Part shown: positions 36,975-46,639 of the stretch, piece by piece
Position numbering within the stretch: the stretch's first letter is position 1
Layout: each line of letters opens with the position of its first letter
Assembly: GCA_002840125.1 (NCBI GenBank)
Contig: PGZF01000006.1
Coordinates: forward strand, 1 to 64,000
Reading direction: 5' to 3'
DNA: 64,000 nt
DNA from: Gammaproteobacteria bacterium HGW-Gammaproteobacteria-15
GTDB lineage: Bacteria > Pseudomonadota > Gammaproteobacteria > Enterobacterales > Alteromonadaceae
Notes under the pieces: generated by a model
Databases searched by the model: none
What the model was told of the DNA's origin: nothing
Seen by the model: the letters and a program-made list of their open reading frames with translations, nothing else
Position numbers and translations under genes: made by a program

Positions 36975-39110
36975 TTAGGCGGTTATTTTATTGAAGCGAT
37001 CAAACTTAATTTTTGATTTCTTCGCATAGTGCTTCAGCAAGTTTGGTACATCCAGAATAAGCGCTATACCACCATCAGAAGTAATAGTAGCGCCTGCCAT
37101 ACCCGGTGTGCCCTGCAGTAGCGCATCCAGAGGTTTTATAACTACCTCCTCCTGGCCTATCAGAGAATCCACTACAAAACCAACCTGTTGGGTACCAATT
37201 TGCACTATTACCACATGGCCCTGTTCACGGCGGCGTTTTTTATCAGAACCTTTAACCAGCCAGTGCTCAAGGAAAAACAGCGGAATGGCTTTGTTACGTA
37301 CCACTACTGTCAACTGACCATCTACCACATTGGTTTTATTCAGATCCAGGTGGAAAATTTCACTTACCCCGGCCAATGGCAAAGCAAAGGTTTGCTTGCC
37401 AACAATCACCATCAGGGTTGGTAAAATAGCCAGTGTCAGCGGAACTTTAATCTCCAGTAAGGTACCCTCGCCCATTTTGGAATGGATATGCACAGTACCG
37501 TTGAGCTGAGTGATTTTGGTTTTTACGACATCCATGCCGACACCGCGGCCGGAGATATCTGAAATTTGTTCTTTGGTCGAGAATCCCGGTGCAAAAATCA
37601 GGTTAAAGGCTTCGGTGTCTGACATCCGTGCTGCGGCATCAACATCGAGAATACCGCGTTTTATTGCGATACCTTTTAGTTTTTCCGGGTCCATACCCGC
37701 GCCATCATCATGAATGGTCAATAAAATATGGTCGCCGGCCTGTGCCGCTGCCAGTTTCACGATACCTGTACGTTTTTTACCGGCTTTTTGCCGCACATCC
37801 GGTAACTCTATACCGTGGTCAACCGAGTTACGCACCAAGTGCACCAAAGGATCTGCCAGTGCTTCAACCAGGTTTTTATCCAGATCGGTGTCTTCACCTT
37901 CCAGTACCAGTTCAATGTCTTTTTGCAGTGAGCGGGCCAAATCACGTACCACGCGCGGAAAACGACCAAATACTTTCTTAATGGGCTGCATCCGGGTTTT
38001 CATTACCGCGCCCTGGATATCGGCAGTAACAACGTCCAGATTGGAAATGGCTTTGCTCATTTCCTCGTTTTGCACCGTTCCGGACAAGCTCACCAGGCGG
38101 TTACGTACCAATACCAGCTCACCGACCATATTCATAATCTGGTCGAGCCGTTTGGTATCTACCCGTACTGTCGTTTCCGCTTGCGCTGCCTGTTGCTGGG
38201 CCGCCGCTTTATCAGGTACGGGTGTTGCAGCAGCTTTTGCTTCCTCAGGCTTAGCGGGTGATGAAGCCTGGCTTACTGCGGCAGCTTTTGCTTCCACTGC
38301 AACCGGAGCTTTACCCTTACCGTGCAGTTGATCAAGCAGGGCTTCAAACTCAGCGTCGTCTATTTCGTCGCCCGCTTTTGTATTGTTTGCCGGGGCTGCA
38401 GGCACTTTTTCAGGCTTGGCAGTGGCAGTATCAGGAACAAACGAGCCCTTACCATGCAGCTGATCAAGAATAGCTTCAAATTCATCGTCTGTAATGTCAT
38501 CACCGGCATTGGCACCGGCTGCGGGTGCTGGCACAGGTTCAGGTGCAGGAGCTGCTGTGGCTGAGCCTTTCTTGCCATGCAGCTCATCCATCATCCGTTC
38601 AAATTCTTCTTCAGTGATTTCATCCACTGTACCGCTGCTCTGTGTGGCATCGGCAACAACCACAGGTTCAACCTTTGCCACAGGCGCAGCTTTTACCACC
38701 GGCGCAGGATTAGAAGCAGATTCTGGCTCGCTATAATGATGCAAAGCCTCGAGCACTGCAGCAGAGGCTGGCGTTAACGGTTGGCGGTTTTGCACTTCAA
38801 CAAACATCGCATTGATGCTGTCAAGCGACTGAAGGATAACGTCCATCAACTCCGGAGTAACACGGCGCTTGCCGGTACGCAGTATATCAAACACGTTTTC
38901 CGCACCATGGCAGGCATCAACCAGTTCGGTTAGGGACAGAAAACCGGCGCCGCCTTTTACGGTATGAAAGCCGCGGAAAATTGCATTGAGCAAATTGGCG
39001 TCGTCAGGATTATTCTCCAGTTCTACCAGCTGTTCCTGCAATAGTTCGAGGATTTCACCGGCTTCAACCAGGAAGTCCTGCAGTATATCCTCATCCATAT
39101 CAAAGCTCAT
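36975..39110 (-). CDS. cheA: Chemotaxis histidine kinase CheA
   Basis: A 711-residue kinase that phosphorylates CheY and CheB. The Hpt domain has phospho-acceptor H49 in FHTVKGGAGF. There is no recognisable P2 domain. Instead residues about 160-267 hold three copies of an 18-19-residue acidic motif with core EFExxLDQLHGKG (163-181, 204-222, 248-266), separated by Ala/Pro linkers. The dimerisation (about 315-380), ATPase (N-box VRNSVDHGIE at 426-435, G-box GRGVGMDVV) and CheW-like domains follow. The repeats may recruit CheY or ParP; this is inference. Confidence 0.97.
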   Translation of the reverse strand: MSFDMDEDILQDFLVEAGEILELLQEQLVELENNPDDANLLNAIFRGFHTVKGGAGFLSLTELVDACHGAENVFDILRTGKRRVTPELMDVILQSLDSINAMFVEVQNRQPLTPASAAVLEALHHYSEPESASNPAPVVKAAPVAKVEPVVVADATQSSGTVDEITEEEFERMMDELHGKKGSATAAPAPEPVPAPAAGANAGDDITDDEFEAILDQLHGKGSFVPDTATAKPEKVPAAPANNTKAGDEIDDAEFEALLDQLHGKGKAPVAVEAKAAAVSQASSPAKPEEAKAAATPVPDKAAAQQQAAQAETTVRVDTKRLDQIMNMVGELVLVRNRLVSLSGTVQNEEMSKAISNLDVVTADIQGAVMKTRMQPIKKVFGRFPRVVRDLARSLQKDIELVLEGEDTDLDKNLVEALADPLVHLVRNSVDHGIELPDVRQKAGKKRTGIVKLAAAQAGDHILLTIHDDGAGMDPEKLKGIAIKRGILDVDAAARMSDTEAFNLIFAPGFSTKEQISDISGRGVGMDVVKTKITQLNGTVHIHSKMGEGTLLEIKVPLTLAILPTLMVIVGKQTFALPLAGVSEIFHLDLNKTNVVDGQLTVVVRNKAIPLFFLEHWLVKGSDKKRRREQGHVVIVQIGTQQVGFVVDSLIGQEEVVIKPLDALLQGTPGMAGATITSDGGIALILDVPNLLKHYAKKSKIKFDRFNKITA

Positions 39111-39125
39111 GCAAAGACACCTCTG

Positions 39126-39878
39126 TTAAAAACCCAAACTGGATAACAAATCATCGACATCATCCTGACCGCTTACCACGTCGTCACGCTCTGCTGCATC
39201 AATAATAGGCCCTTCAGCTTCATGTGCTTTGGGCTTACTTTTTGCAGGTTTAGCTTCAGCAGATACCATCATACTGGATTGACCAAACGCCGTTAGCAGG
39301 CCAATCAGGCTTTCTTCTACTTCACGTACCAGCTCGATTACCCGGCGTAAAATCTGCCCGGTAAGATCCTGATAATCCTGTGCCATCAACACATCTGTCA
39401 GCAAAGCGTTTAAGGTGCCTGAATCAGTATTTGCCTGCAGTAAAAAATTATCCAGTGTATGACACAGTTGCTTGAACTCACCCAACTGTAGTTGCCGCTG
39501 CATTAACTTTTGCCACTGCGGCTGAATTTTACCCAGTTGCTGGCTCAGTTGATCTGCAATTGGCAGGCAGGATTCTACTGCGTCCATAGTGCGGTTAGCG
39601 GCTTGCTCTGTCATATCAATAACATGATTCAGCCGTTTTTTGGCATCTGGAATATCTTCTTCTAACAGGTTATTCAGTGAGGGATCTATCTGGAAATTTT
39701 TCAGTGAATCATGCAGTTGCCGGGTAAGTTTACCTACCTCGGCAAATAACTCTGACGAACCTGGTACAGCCAGTTGCTGCACCATTTGATTAGCTGTTTC
39801 GTTTTCGCCCATCTCAAGGAGCTGCACCAGCTCCCGCGCTTGGTCCAGAGAAATTACAGGCGCCGTAATCGCAGACAT
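39126..39878 (-). CDS. cheZ: CheY-P phosphatase CheZ
   Basis: A 250-residue helical protein that speeds dephosphorylation of CheY-P. The catalytic-site segment is DYQDLTGQILRRV near residues 165-177 (D and Q of LTGQ). The extreme C-terminus DDLLSSLGF is the peptide known to bind CheY in this family. It is located between cheY and cheA. Confidence 0.96.
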   Translation of the reverse strand: MSAITAPVISLDQARELVQLLEMGENETANQMVQQLAVPGSSELFAEVGKLTRQLHDSLKNFQIDPSLNNLLEEDIPDAKKRLNHVIDMTEQAANRTMDAVESCLPIADQLSQQLGKIQPQWQKLMQRQLQLGEFKQLCHTLDNFLLQANTDSGTLNALLTDVLMAQDYQDLTGQILRRVIELVREVEESLIGLLTAFGQSSMMVSAEAKPAKSKPKAHEAEGPIIDAAERDDVVSGQDDVDDLLSSLGF

Positions 39879-39903
39879 GGCATCACTCCTTTGTCAGCTA
39901 CGG

Positions 39904-40287
39904 TTAGCCGATCCGTTCGAATACTTTAGCTAACTTCTCTTGCAAGGTTGCAGCCGTAAACGGCTTAACGATATAACCATTTACCCCGGCTTGCGCCGCA
40001 GCAATGATCTGCTCCTTTTTCGCTTCAGCAGTAACCATTAGTACCGGTATATGCTTTAACTTGGCATCGGCGCGAATAGCACGCAATAAATCGATACCCT
40101 GCATACCCGGCATGTTCCAGTCAGTCACGACGAAATCAAAATCGCCGTTTTGCAGCATAGGCAAAGCGGTGCTGCCATCGTCAGCCTCTGACACATTGGT
40201 AAAGCCAAGGTCACGCAACAGATTTTTTATTATGCGTCTCATGGTTGAAAAATCATCTACCACAAGAATTTTCATGTTTTTATCCAA
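39904..40287 (-). CDS. cheY: Chemotaxis response regulator CheY
   Basis: A 127-residue single-domain receiver whose phosphorylated form binds FliM. D11, D12, phospho-acceptor D56 (TDWNMPG), the T/S of VTAEA and the Lys of VKPF are present. The start is best placed at TTG 40287: a perfect GGAGGGG lies 3-5 nt before it, and the product begins MDKNMKIL as in Vibrio homologues. An ATG 4 codons later (40275) has only a weak site, and an upstream ATG would add a non-homologous 17 residues. Confidence 0.96.
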   Translation of the reverse strand: MDKNMKILVVDDFSTMRRIIKNLLRDLGFTNVSEADDGSTALPMLQNGDFDFVVTDWNMPGMQGIDLLRAIRADAKLKHIPVLMVTAEAKKEQIIAAAQAGVNGYIVKPFTAATLQEKLAKVFERIG

Positions 40288-40328
40288 AATCCCCTCCGAC
40301 GAGATATTACTTTTTATCTCAGAATAGC

Positions 40329-41048
40329 TTACAACCAATCCTGCATTCTGGCTTTCAATCTGACCAATGCCTGACTATGAATTTGACTTACCCGGGACTC
40401 GCTGACATTAAGCACTGCCCCAATCTCTTTTAAGTTTAGCTCGTCATTATAATACAGCGAAAGCACTAAAGCTTCCCGCTCTGGCAAATTACTGATTGTT
40501 TTAACTAAATCTTGGTGGAAGCTTTCATTGGCCTGAGATTCATACAAATGATCTCCTTCTGTATCGCCCGAGGTAACCAGCACATCCTCGGAAATACCTA
40601 AGTCTTCTATACCAATAATACGGCCACTGCTGATATCGCTGAGCATATGATGGTATTCATCCAAAGATATATCAAGTTTTTCAGCAACTTCAATATCTTT
40701 TATATCACGGCCATGTTGCGATTCAAGTTCAGCTATGGTTTCTGCTATCAGCCGGGCATTGCGGTGCACCGAGCGCGGTGTCCAGTCGCCACGGCGCATT
40801 TCGTCCAGCATAGCACCACGGATACGAATGCCGGCAAAGGTTTCAAAACTGGCGCCTTTGCTGCCGTCAAAGTTTTTTGCTGCCTCGATCAGGCCAATCA
40901 TGCCTGACTGAATAAGGTCATCTACCAGCACACTGGCTGGCAAACGGGCCAGCAAATGATAGGCAATACGTTTTACCAGCGGCGCATGACGCTCGACCAA
41001 TTGTTGCATGTGGTCAACACCACCATAGGCAGCAAGTTTACTGTTCAC
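40329..41048 (-). CDS. fliA: Flagellar sigma factor FliA (sigma-28)
   Basis: A 239-residue sigma factor for late flagellar and chemotaxis genes. The start is GTG 41048, overlapping the flhG stop (GTGA). Region 2 ([20 protein letters not shown] and the following segment), region 3 and region 4 helix-turn-helix ([20 protein letters not shown]) are complete. Activity is normally held by FlgM until the hook is finished; flgM is not in this window. Confidence 0.97.
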   Translation of the reverse strand: MNSKLAAYGGVDHMQQLVERHAPLVKRIAYHLLARLPASVLVDDLIQSGMIGLIEAAKNFDGSKGASFETFAGIRIRGAMLDEMRRGDWTPRSVHRNARLIAETIAELESQHGRDIKDIEVAEKLDISLDEYHHMLSDISSGRIIGIEDLGISEDVLVTSGDTEGDHLYESQANESFHQDLVKTISNLPEREALVLSLYYNDELNLKEIGAVLNVSESRVSQIHSQALVRLKARMQDWL

Positions 41049-41923
41049 ACCAGCCCCCGATCAGTATGTGGATGAACCAACTGCTCCAGGAAAAACTCCA
41101 GATGCCCTGACGCTACAGCAGGCAAAGGCCATTTACCGGCTTTGAGGGCCAAGCTTTTTATCGCCATGCTCGCCGGCGTTTTTGGAAAAATATCAATAAA
41201 GGCTTTTTGCTTACGGGCTGCTTTGCGTACGTTTTCATCGTAAGGAATGATAGCAACCAATTCCAGATTAACATCTAAAAAGCGATCTGTTACCCGTGTC
41301 AGTTTGGCGAAAAGCTCCTGGCCTTCTTTTAAACTGCGTACCATATTGGCCACAATTTTAAATTTTTCTACGCCGTGGTCACGGCTGAGGATCTTCATCA
41401 GCGCATAGGCATCGGTAATAGATGATGGCTCATCACACACTACTACCAGCACATCCTGCGAGGCACGGGAGAAGCTTAATACCATGTCAGAAATACCGGC
41501 AGCGGTGTCAACCAGCAATACATCTACCGGTGTTTTTAACTCACTGAACGCCCGGATAAGGCCAGCATGCTCTGCCGGTGCCAGTTCGGTCATATTTTGA
41601 GAGCCGGAGGTGGCTGGGATAATTTTAATGCCGAAGGGGCCGTCGATAATGACATCATCCAACTCAACTTCACCTGACAACACATGCGACAGGTTTTTTT
41701 CTACCCGCAGCCCAAGCATGACATCACAGTTGGCTAAACCCAGGTCAGCATCCAGCACCAGCACCTTTTTTCCCAGTTGGGACAATGCCATGGCGAGGTT
41801 TAGCGAAACGTTAGTTTTACCTACGCCGCCTTTGCCACCTGTAATTGATATTACTTTTACCATCTGCTTATTCATTTTTCTCAGGCCACTGGCTTGATCA
41901 TCAATATTTTCATGACTATGCAT
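41045..41923 (-). CDS. flhG: Flagellar number regulator FlhG/FleN (MinD-like ATPase)
   Basis: A 292-residue MinD-type ATPase that limits flagella to one per pole and, as FleN, antagonises the FlrA/FleQ activator. The deviant Walker A GGKGGVGKTN is at 29-38, the LDADLGLANCDVMLG segment follows, and the C-terminus carries the amphipathic membrane helix. It starts within the flhF stop region (8-bp overlap), with AAGGA 5 nt upstream. Confidence 0.96.
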   Translation of the reverse strand: MHSHENIDDQASGLRKMNKQMVKVISITGGKGGVGKTNVSLNLAMALSQLGKKVLVLDADLGLANCDVMLGLRVEKNLSHVLSGEVELDDVIIDGPFGIKIIPATSGSQNMTELAPAEHAGLIRAFSELKTPVDVLLVDTAAGISDMVLSFSRASQDVLVVVCDEPSSITDAYALMKILSRDHGVEKFKIVANMVRSLKEGQELFAKLTRVTDRFLDVNLELVAIIPYDENVRKAARKQKAFIDIFPKTPASMAIKSLALKAGKWPLPAVASGHLEFFLEQLVHPHTDRGLV

Positions 41924-43301
41924 AGGTTCCTTCCGCGCGGTTCACGCCGTCGTTATACCACTGATGAACCGTACTACTTTGCGCGATACGTAACGTTTCT
42001 GCCTGTTGCACCAGCGTTTGCGCCTGGGCCACAGCGATATCTTCGGGTACCCGCTGACCGTTGGTCAGGTAGCTAACCGGTAACGCATTCTGAATGGCAA
42101 CATTTATAACTTCCCCCAAGCTTAAGCATTCGTCAAGTTTGGTGAAAATACAACCAGACAAGGGGATACGTTTGAAATGCATTACACTTTCTTGCATAAC
42201 CCTTGCTTGCGATGTCGCAGACAATACCAGATAACTTTTTATTTTGACACGACTATTGTGTACCAAAGATGCAAGTTTTTCTGCCAGGCGCACATCACGC
42301 TGGCTCATTCCAGCAGTATCTATCAGAATAAGTTTGCGTTGTTGTAACTGATTAATTAACAGCGCCAGCTCGTCACTGTCTTTAGCCTGCTTTACCGGGC
42401 AACCAATAATACGGCCAAAAGTGGCCAGTTGCTCAAAAGCACCAATACGATAGCTGTCGGTGGTGATCAGCGCCACCTGATCAGCACCATGGCGTTTGGC
42501 AAATTCGGCTGCCAGCTTTGCCACTGTAGTGGTTTTACCCACGCCGGTTGGGCCTACCAGCGCCACTACACCGCCACGGCGTAAAATATCATCATTGGTT
42601 GTACTTAGCTGGCCGGCCAGTAACTCCAGCGCGGCATCCCAGGCATCAGTGGTGTTAAGATCTTCCGGCATAAAGCAGGCTAATTGATCAGCCACCTGCT
42701 CAGACAAACCTAATTGCTGCAAATTCTCAATCACTAATGCCCGCACAGGCTCACGCCGTGCCAGCTCCTGCCACATTAAACCAGACACCTGATGCTGCAA
42801 TAACTGGCGCATAGACAACATTTCATTGCGCATGGCATCCATTTGTTGCTGTAGCAGTTTAGCTTGTTGATCCTGCTGCTTGGTCAGCTCAGTAAACTGC
42901 ACCGTACTGACACCGGCGCTAACATTGGAAGCAACGCCGGAACTTTGACGCTCAAACTGCGCGGCAAGCTGTACATCTTTTTTCTGAGCTGCGACAGCAG
43001 TTGGCTGAGTACTTTTTTGCTGTTTAATCATTTGCCGCGCCAGCAGGGCTTTTAACGAGTCTGCCGGAGCTTCTGTTTCGTCGTCATCTGCTACTGTAAC
43101 CTGCAGGCGTGGCTCTGTACGTTTAGGTGCAGCATTAGCCGCTTTGGCAACAGGGGCTGGTTCATGATCAATAGCAGCAACGATTTCCACGCCTTCGGCG
43201 ACTTTTTTGTTTGACAAAATAATGGCGTCGCTCCCAAGGAATTCTTTTACTTCCTGTAATGCTGTGCGCATGTCTTTTGCTACAAAGCGTTTGATTTTCA
43301 T
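41916..43301 (-). CDS. flhF: Flagellar polar-placement GTPase FlhF
   Basis: A 461-residue SRP-type GTPase that marks the pole for the first flagellar components. A short basic N-terminal region (MKIKRFVAKDMR) precedes a variable B domain rich in Gln (about 85-170). The NG domain has P-loop GPTGVGKTTT (250-259), ITTDSYRIGAFEQL and LIDTAGMSQRD. It lies in the flhA-flhF-flhG-fliA order typical of polar flagellates. Confidence 0.97.
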   Translation of the reverse strand: MKIKRFVAKDMRTALQEVKEFLGSDAIILSNKKVAEGVEIVAAIDHEPAPVAKAANAAPKRTEPRLQVTVADDDETEAPADSLKALLARQMIKQQKSTQPTAVAAQKKDVQLAAQFERQSSGVASNVSAGVSTVQFTELTKQQDQQAKLLQQQMDAMRNEMLSMRQLLQHQVSGLMWQELARREPVRALVIENLQQLGLSEQVADQLACFMPEDLNTTDAWDAALELLAGQLSTTNDDILRRGGVVALVGPTGVGKTTTVAKLAAEFAKRHGADQVALITTDSYRIGAFEQLATFGRIIGCPVKQAKDSDELALLINQLQQRKLILIDTAGMSQRDVRLAEKLASLVHNSRVKIKSYLVLSATSQARVMQESVMHFKRIPLSGCIFTKLDECLSLGEVINVAIQNALPVSYLTNGQRVPEDIAVAQAQTLVQQAETLRIAQSSTVHQWYNDGVNRAEGTYA

Positions 43302-43311
43302 GAGTTAACTC

Positions 43312-45414
43312 CTAGTTTGCCTGGCCTATAACGCTGACAATACGAATTTGTTTATCGTCGGGTATTTCCTGATAAGACAATACCCGCAGCCCTGGAATGG
43401 TGTACTTCACGAATCGTGCCATTACTGAGCGTAAAATTCCTGACGTTAGTAATACTGCACTGTCGCCGCTAAGCTCCTGGTTCTGATGTGCATCCTGCAG
43501 CGACTGCTGAATACGGTCCGCCAGGCCAGGTTCAATACCGGCACCATCATTACCGGCGGCCTGCATCGACTGATGCAGCATCTGCTCCAGTTCCGGCGCA
43601 AAGGTAATAACCGGGATTTCTTTGCGGCTGCCACCCACTTCCTGCACGATAAGGCGGCGTAGCGCAATACGACAGGCAGCAGTAAGCACATCGACATCCT
43701 GGCTTTTAGCGCCATATTCCACCAGAGTTTGTACTATGGTACGCATATCGCGGGTGGGTACACCTTCCTGCAGCAGGTTTTGCAGCACTTTCACCACTGT
43801 GGTCAGCGCCAGTGTATCCGGTACCAGCCCCTCTACCAGTTTAGGCGAGTGCTTGGCCAGCATGTCCAGCAGGTTTTGTACTTCTTCATGGCCCAGTAAA
43901 CTGGCTGCATGGTTGGTTAAAATCTGGCTTAAATGAGTAGCCACTACCGTTGCGGCATCTACTACGGTATAACCCAGGGTTTGCGCATGCTCGCGCTGAT
44001 CTTTGGTTATCCATACGGCATCTAAGCCAAAAGCCGGATCTTTAGTGGCGATACCTTTAACAGTGCCAAATACCTGGCCGGGGTTAATCGCCAGCTCGTT
44101 ATCATGGCGCAGCTCGCCTTCACCACTGGTGACGCCCATTAAGGTCATGCGGTAGCTGTTGGGTTCTAAATCCAGATTGTCACGGATATGCACGGCCGGA
44201 ATAAGAAACCCCAGCTCTTGTGATAATTTCTTGCGTACCCCTTTAATGCGGCTTAACAATTCGCCGCCCTGGGCTTTATCCACCAGCGGAATCAAGCGGT
44301 AACCCACTTCCAAACCAATGGTATCAACGCCCTGTACATCATCCCAGCCAATTTCTTTAACCACATTAGACTCAACCGGCGTAAGCTCTTGCGTATTGCG
44401 GCTAACCAGTTCAGAACTTTGTTTTTGCTGGCGTTTATGCATAAGGTAGGTAATGCCGCCCAGCACAGCCGCCATCGACAAAAACGCAAAGTGTGGCATG
44501 CCCGGCACAATACCGATAATTGCCAGCACTGAGGTAGCCACCGTCAGCACCTGGGTAGTACCCAGTTGCGCCACCATCTGTGTGCCCATTTGTTCAGATT
44601 TATTCTGCCGGGTTACCACTATTGCTGTACCGATAGACAATAACAGTGCCGGGATTTGTGCTACCAGGCCATCGCCGATGGTTAGCAGGGTATAAATTTC
44701 CAGTGCATTACCAAAGGTTAAACTGTGCTGCACCATGCCGATAAACAAACCACCAACAATACTGACTACCATAATCACAATACCGGCAATGGCATCGCCT
44801 TTAACAAACTTACTGGCACCGTCCATTGAGCCGTAAAAGTTGGCTTCACTGGTAACGTCATCCCGCCGTGCCCGGGCTTCTTCCTGAGTAATAAGGCCTG
44901 AGTTTAAATCGGCATCTATGGCCATTTGCTTACCCGGCATCGCATCCAGGGTAAAACGGGCAGACACCTCGGCAATACGCCCGGCACCTTTGGTAATTAC
45001 AATAAAGTTAATAATTACCAGGATAATAAATACCACCAGACCTACGGCAAAGTTACCGCCGATAACCACCGAGCCAAAAGCTTCAATAACTTTACCGGCA
45101 GCAGCCTCGCCCTGGTGACCTTCCATCAGGATCACCCGGGTACTGGCCACGTTAAGCGCCAGGCGCAAAATAGTGGCAATAAGCAGCACACTGGGGAAAA
45201 CGGCAAAATCGAGCGGGCGCAGGCTGTAAATGGTAACCAGTAGCACCACTAATGCCAGCGCAATGTTAAAGATAAACAGCATATCCAATAGCCATGGCGG
45301 CAGCGGCAGCACGATCATCGCCAGAGCGGCAAGAATAAGCAGCGGTGTAGCTATACCTTTGGCATAGGCTAAATGGGTGCGGTCGAATTTATTAAAAACA
45401 CTGGCTAACTGCAT
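43312..45414 (-). CDS. flhA: Flagellar type III export gate protein FlhA
   Basis: A 700-residue export gate subunit. Eight TM helices (about 20-320) include the conserved FHIPEP region around RFTLDAMPGKQMAIDADLNS. The cytoplasmic domain (about 345-700) forms the nonameric ring that docks chaperone-substrate complexes. It is the first gene of the flhA-flhF-flhG-fliA-che transcript and has a sigma-54 promoter element immediately upstream. Confidence 0.97.
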   Translation of the reverse strand: MQLASVFNKFDRTHLAYAKGIATPLLILAALAMIVLPLPPWLLDMLFIFNIALALVVLLVTIYSLRPLDFAVFPSVLLIATILRLALNVASTRVILMEGHQGEAAAGKVIEAFGSVVIGGNFAVGLVVFIILVIINFIVITKGAGRIAEVSARFTLDAMPGKQMAIDADLNSGLITQEEARARRDDVTSEANFYGSMDGASKFVKGDAIAGIVIMVVSIVGGLFIGMVQHSLTFGNALEIYTLLTIGDGLVAQIPALLLSIGTAIVVTRQNKSEQMGTQMVAQLGTTQVLTVATSVLAIIGIVPGMPHFAFLSMAAVLGGITYLMHKRQQKQSSELVSRNTQELTPVESNVVKEIGWDDVQGVDTIGLEVGYRLIPLVDKAQGGELLSRIKGVRKKLSQELGFLIPAVHIRDNLDLEPNSYRMTLMGVTSGEGELRHDNELAINPGQVFGTVKGIATKDPAFGLDAVWITKDQREHAQTLGYTVVDAATVVATHLSQILTNHAASLLGHEEVQNLLDMLAKHSPKLVEGLVPDTLALTTVVKVLQNLLQEGVPTRDMRTIVQTLVEYGAKSQDVDVLTAACRIALRRLIVQEVGGSRKEIPVITFAPELEQMLHQSMQAAGNDGAGIEPGLADRIQQSLQDAHQNQELSGDSAVLLTSGILRSVMARFVKYTIPGLRVLSYQEIPDDKQIRIVSVIGQAN

Positions 45415-45452
45415 GACAACCCTGACAGTAAATTGGCGCTATGCAGCTGTTG

Positions 45453-45469
45453 AGCAAGAAGCGTTCCAA
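45453..45469 (-). promoter_or_regulatory. Sigma-54 promoter element upstream of flhA
   Basis: On the minus strand TTGGAACGCTTCTTGCT has GG and GC separated by exactly 10 nt and matches the TTGGCACG-N4-TTGC consensus at nearly every position. The -12 GC is about 40 bp before the flhA ATG. FlrA or FlrC would be the activator. Confidence 0.75.
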
Positions 45470-45496
45470 TACGAGCCAGAGCAGCCTTAGTTTAGT

Positions 45497-46624
45497 TTAA
45501 TGGCGGTAGTCTTCCGGTATTGGCAGCTCTTTTGCCAGCGTTCTTGGCCGGCTGCCTTTGCCTTTTTTATACATTTTCAGCTGATGAACATAGGCCAGAA
45601 CCTGGGCCACAGCTGCGAAAAGTTGCTCGGGGATCGGATGGTCAAGCTTGGTGGTGTAATAAATAGAACGTGCCAGCGATGGGGATTCAATAACCGGCAC
45701 TTTATGTTCATTACCTATTTTACGGATGTGCATGGCGACTTCATCCACGCCTTTGGCCACCACGACCGGGGCGCGGAATTTGCCCTGTTCATATTTTAAT
45801 GCCACCGCATAGTGTGTTGGGTTGGTAACAATAACATCAGCTTTGGGCACTTCCTGCATCATGCGTTTCATCGACATTTGCATTTGGGTGCGGCGAATAC
45901 GGGCTTTAATTTGCGGATCGCCTTCGCTGTTTTTATGCTCGTCTTTAATTTCCTGCAGTGACATTTTCAGTTGCTTGATATGATTCCATTTCTGGTATGG
46001 CGCATCGACTACGGCAATTATCGATACGCTGGCACATAAGCCCAAAAACAACCAGGCTAAAAAGTGTAACGCCGATTCGATATTATTTGGCTCACTCATT
46101 AAAGACAAAGCCATAATGTCGAAAAAGAACACCTTAAGCAGCAGATAGGCAATACCGATTACCACTATCACTTTGAGGATGCTTTTAAGTAGCTCAACCA
46201 GCGCCTGCAGGCCAAACATGCGCTTAAAGCCTTTTAATGGGCTCATTTTACTGGCTTTGGGGCCAGCAGCTTCCCAACTGAAGTTAAAACCGCCCAGTAA
46301 GGTGTTACCAATAAAGGCCGCAATCAGAATAATAATAAAAATACCGGCCATAGGAGGTATCAGCTTTTCGCCCACGGCACTCCAGGCGGTAAACATGGAG
46401 TTGGTTTCAAAAATATCTTTTGTGTCCAGCTGTAACATACGCTGGCCAATGTCCAGCACGCCAGTGGCCAGCATTTTGCCAAATACCAGCAAAGAGGCTG
46501 CACTGCCAATTAATACAAAAGCGGTACCTAAATCCTTGGAACGGGCAATCTGGCCCTTTTTTGCGGCGTCTTCCAGCTTCTTGGGTGTGGGCTGTTCGGT
46601 CTTTTCGGTGCTTTCATCTGCCAT
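45497..46624 (-). CDS. flhB: Flagellar export switch protein FlhB
   Basis: A 375-residue export gate subunit with four TM helices (about 30-215) and a cytoplasmic domain that cleaves itself in N268-P269-T270-H271, changing export from rod/hook to filament substrates. All four motif residues are present. The last 20 residues are basic. A separate protein imitating its post-cleavage fragment is encoded at 31.2 kb. Confidence 0.97.
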   Translation of the reverse strand: MADESTEKTEQPTPKKLEDAAKKGQIARSKDLGTAFVLIGSAASLLVFGKMLATGVLDIGQRMLQLDTKDIFETNSMFTAWSAVGEKLIPPMAGIFIIILIAAFIGNTLLGGFNFSWEAAGPKASKMSPLKGFKRMFGLQALVELLKSILKVIVVIGIAYLLLKVFFFDIMALSLMSEPNNIESALHFLAWLFLGLCASVSIIAVVDAPYQKWNHIKQLKMSLQEIKDEHKNSEGDPQIKARIRRTQMQMSMKRMMQEVPKADVIVTNPTHYAVALKYEQGKFRAPVVVAKGVDEVAMHIRKIGNEHKVPVIESPSLARSIYYTTKLDHPIPEQLFAAVAQVLAYVHQLKMYKKGKGSRPRTLAKELPIPEDYRH

Positions 46625-46639
46625 TGCAAAGCCCTCCGC

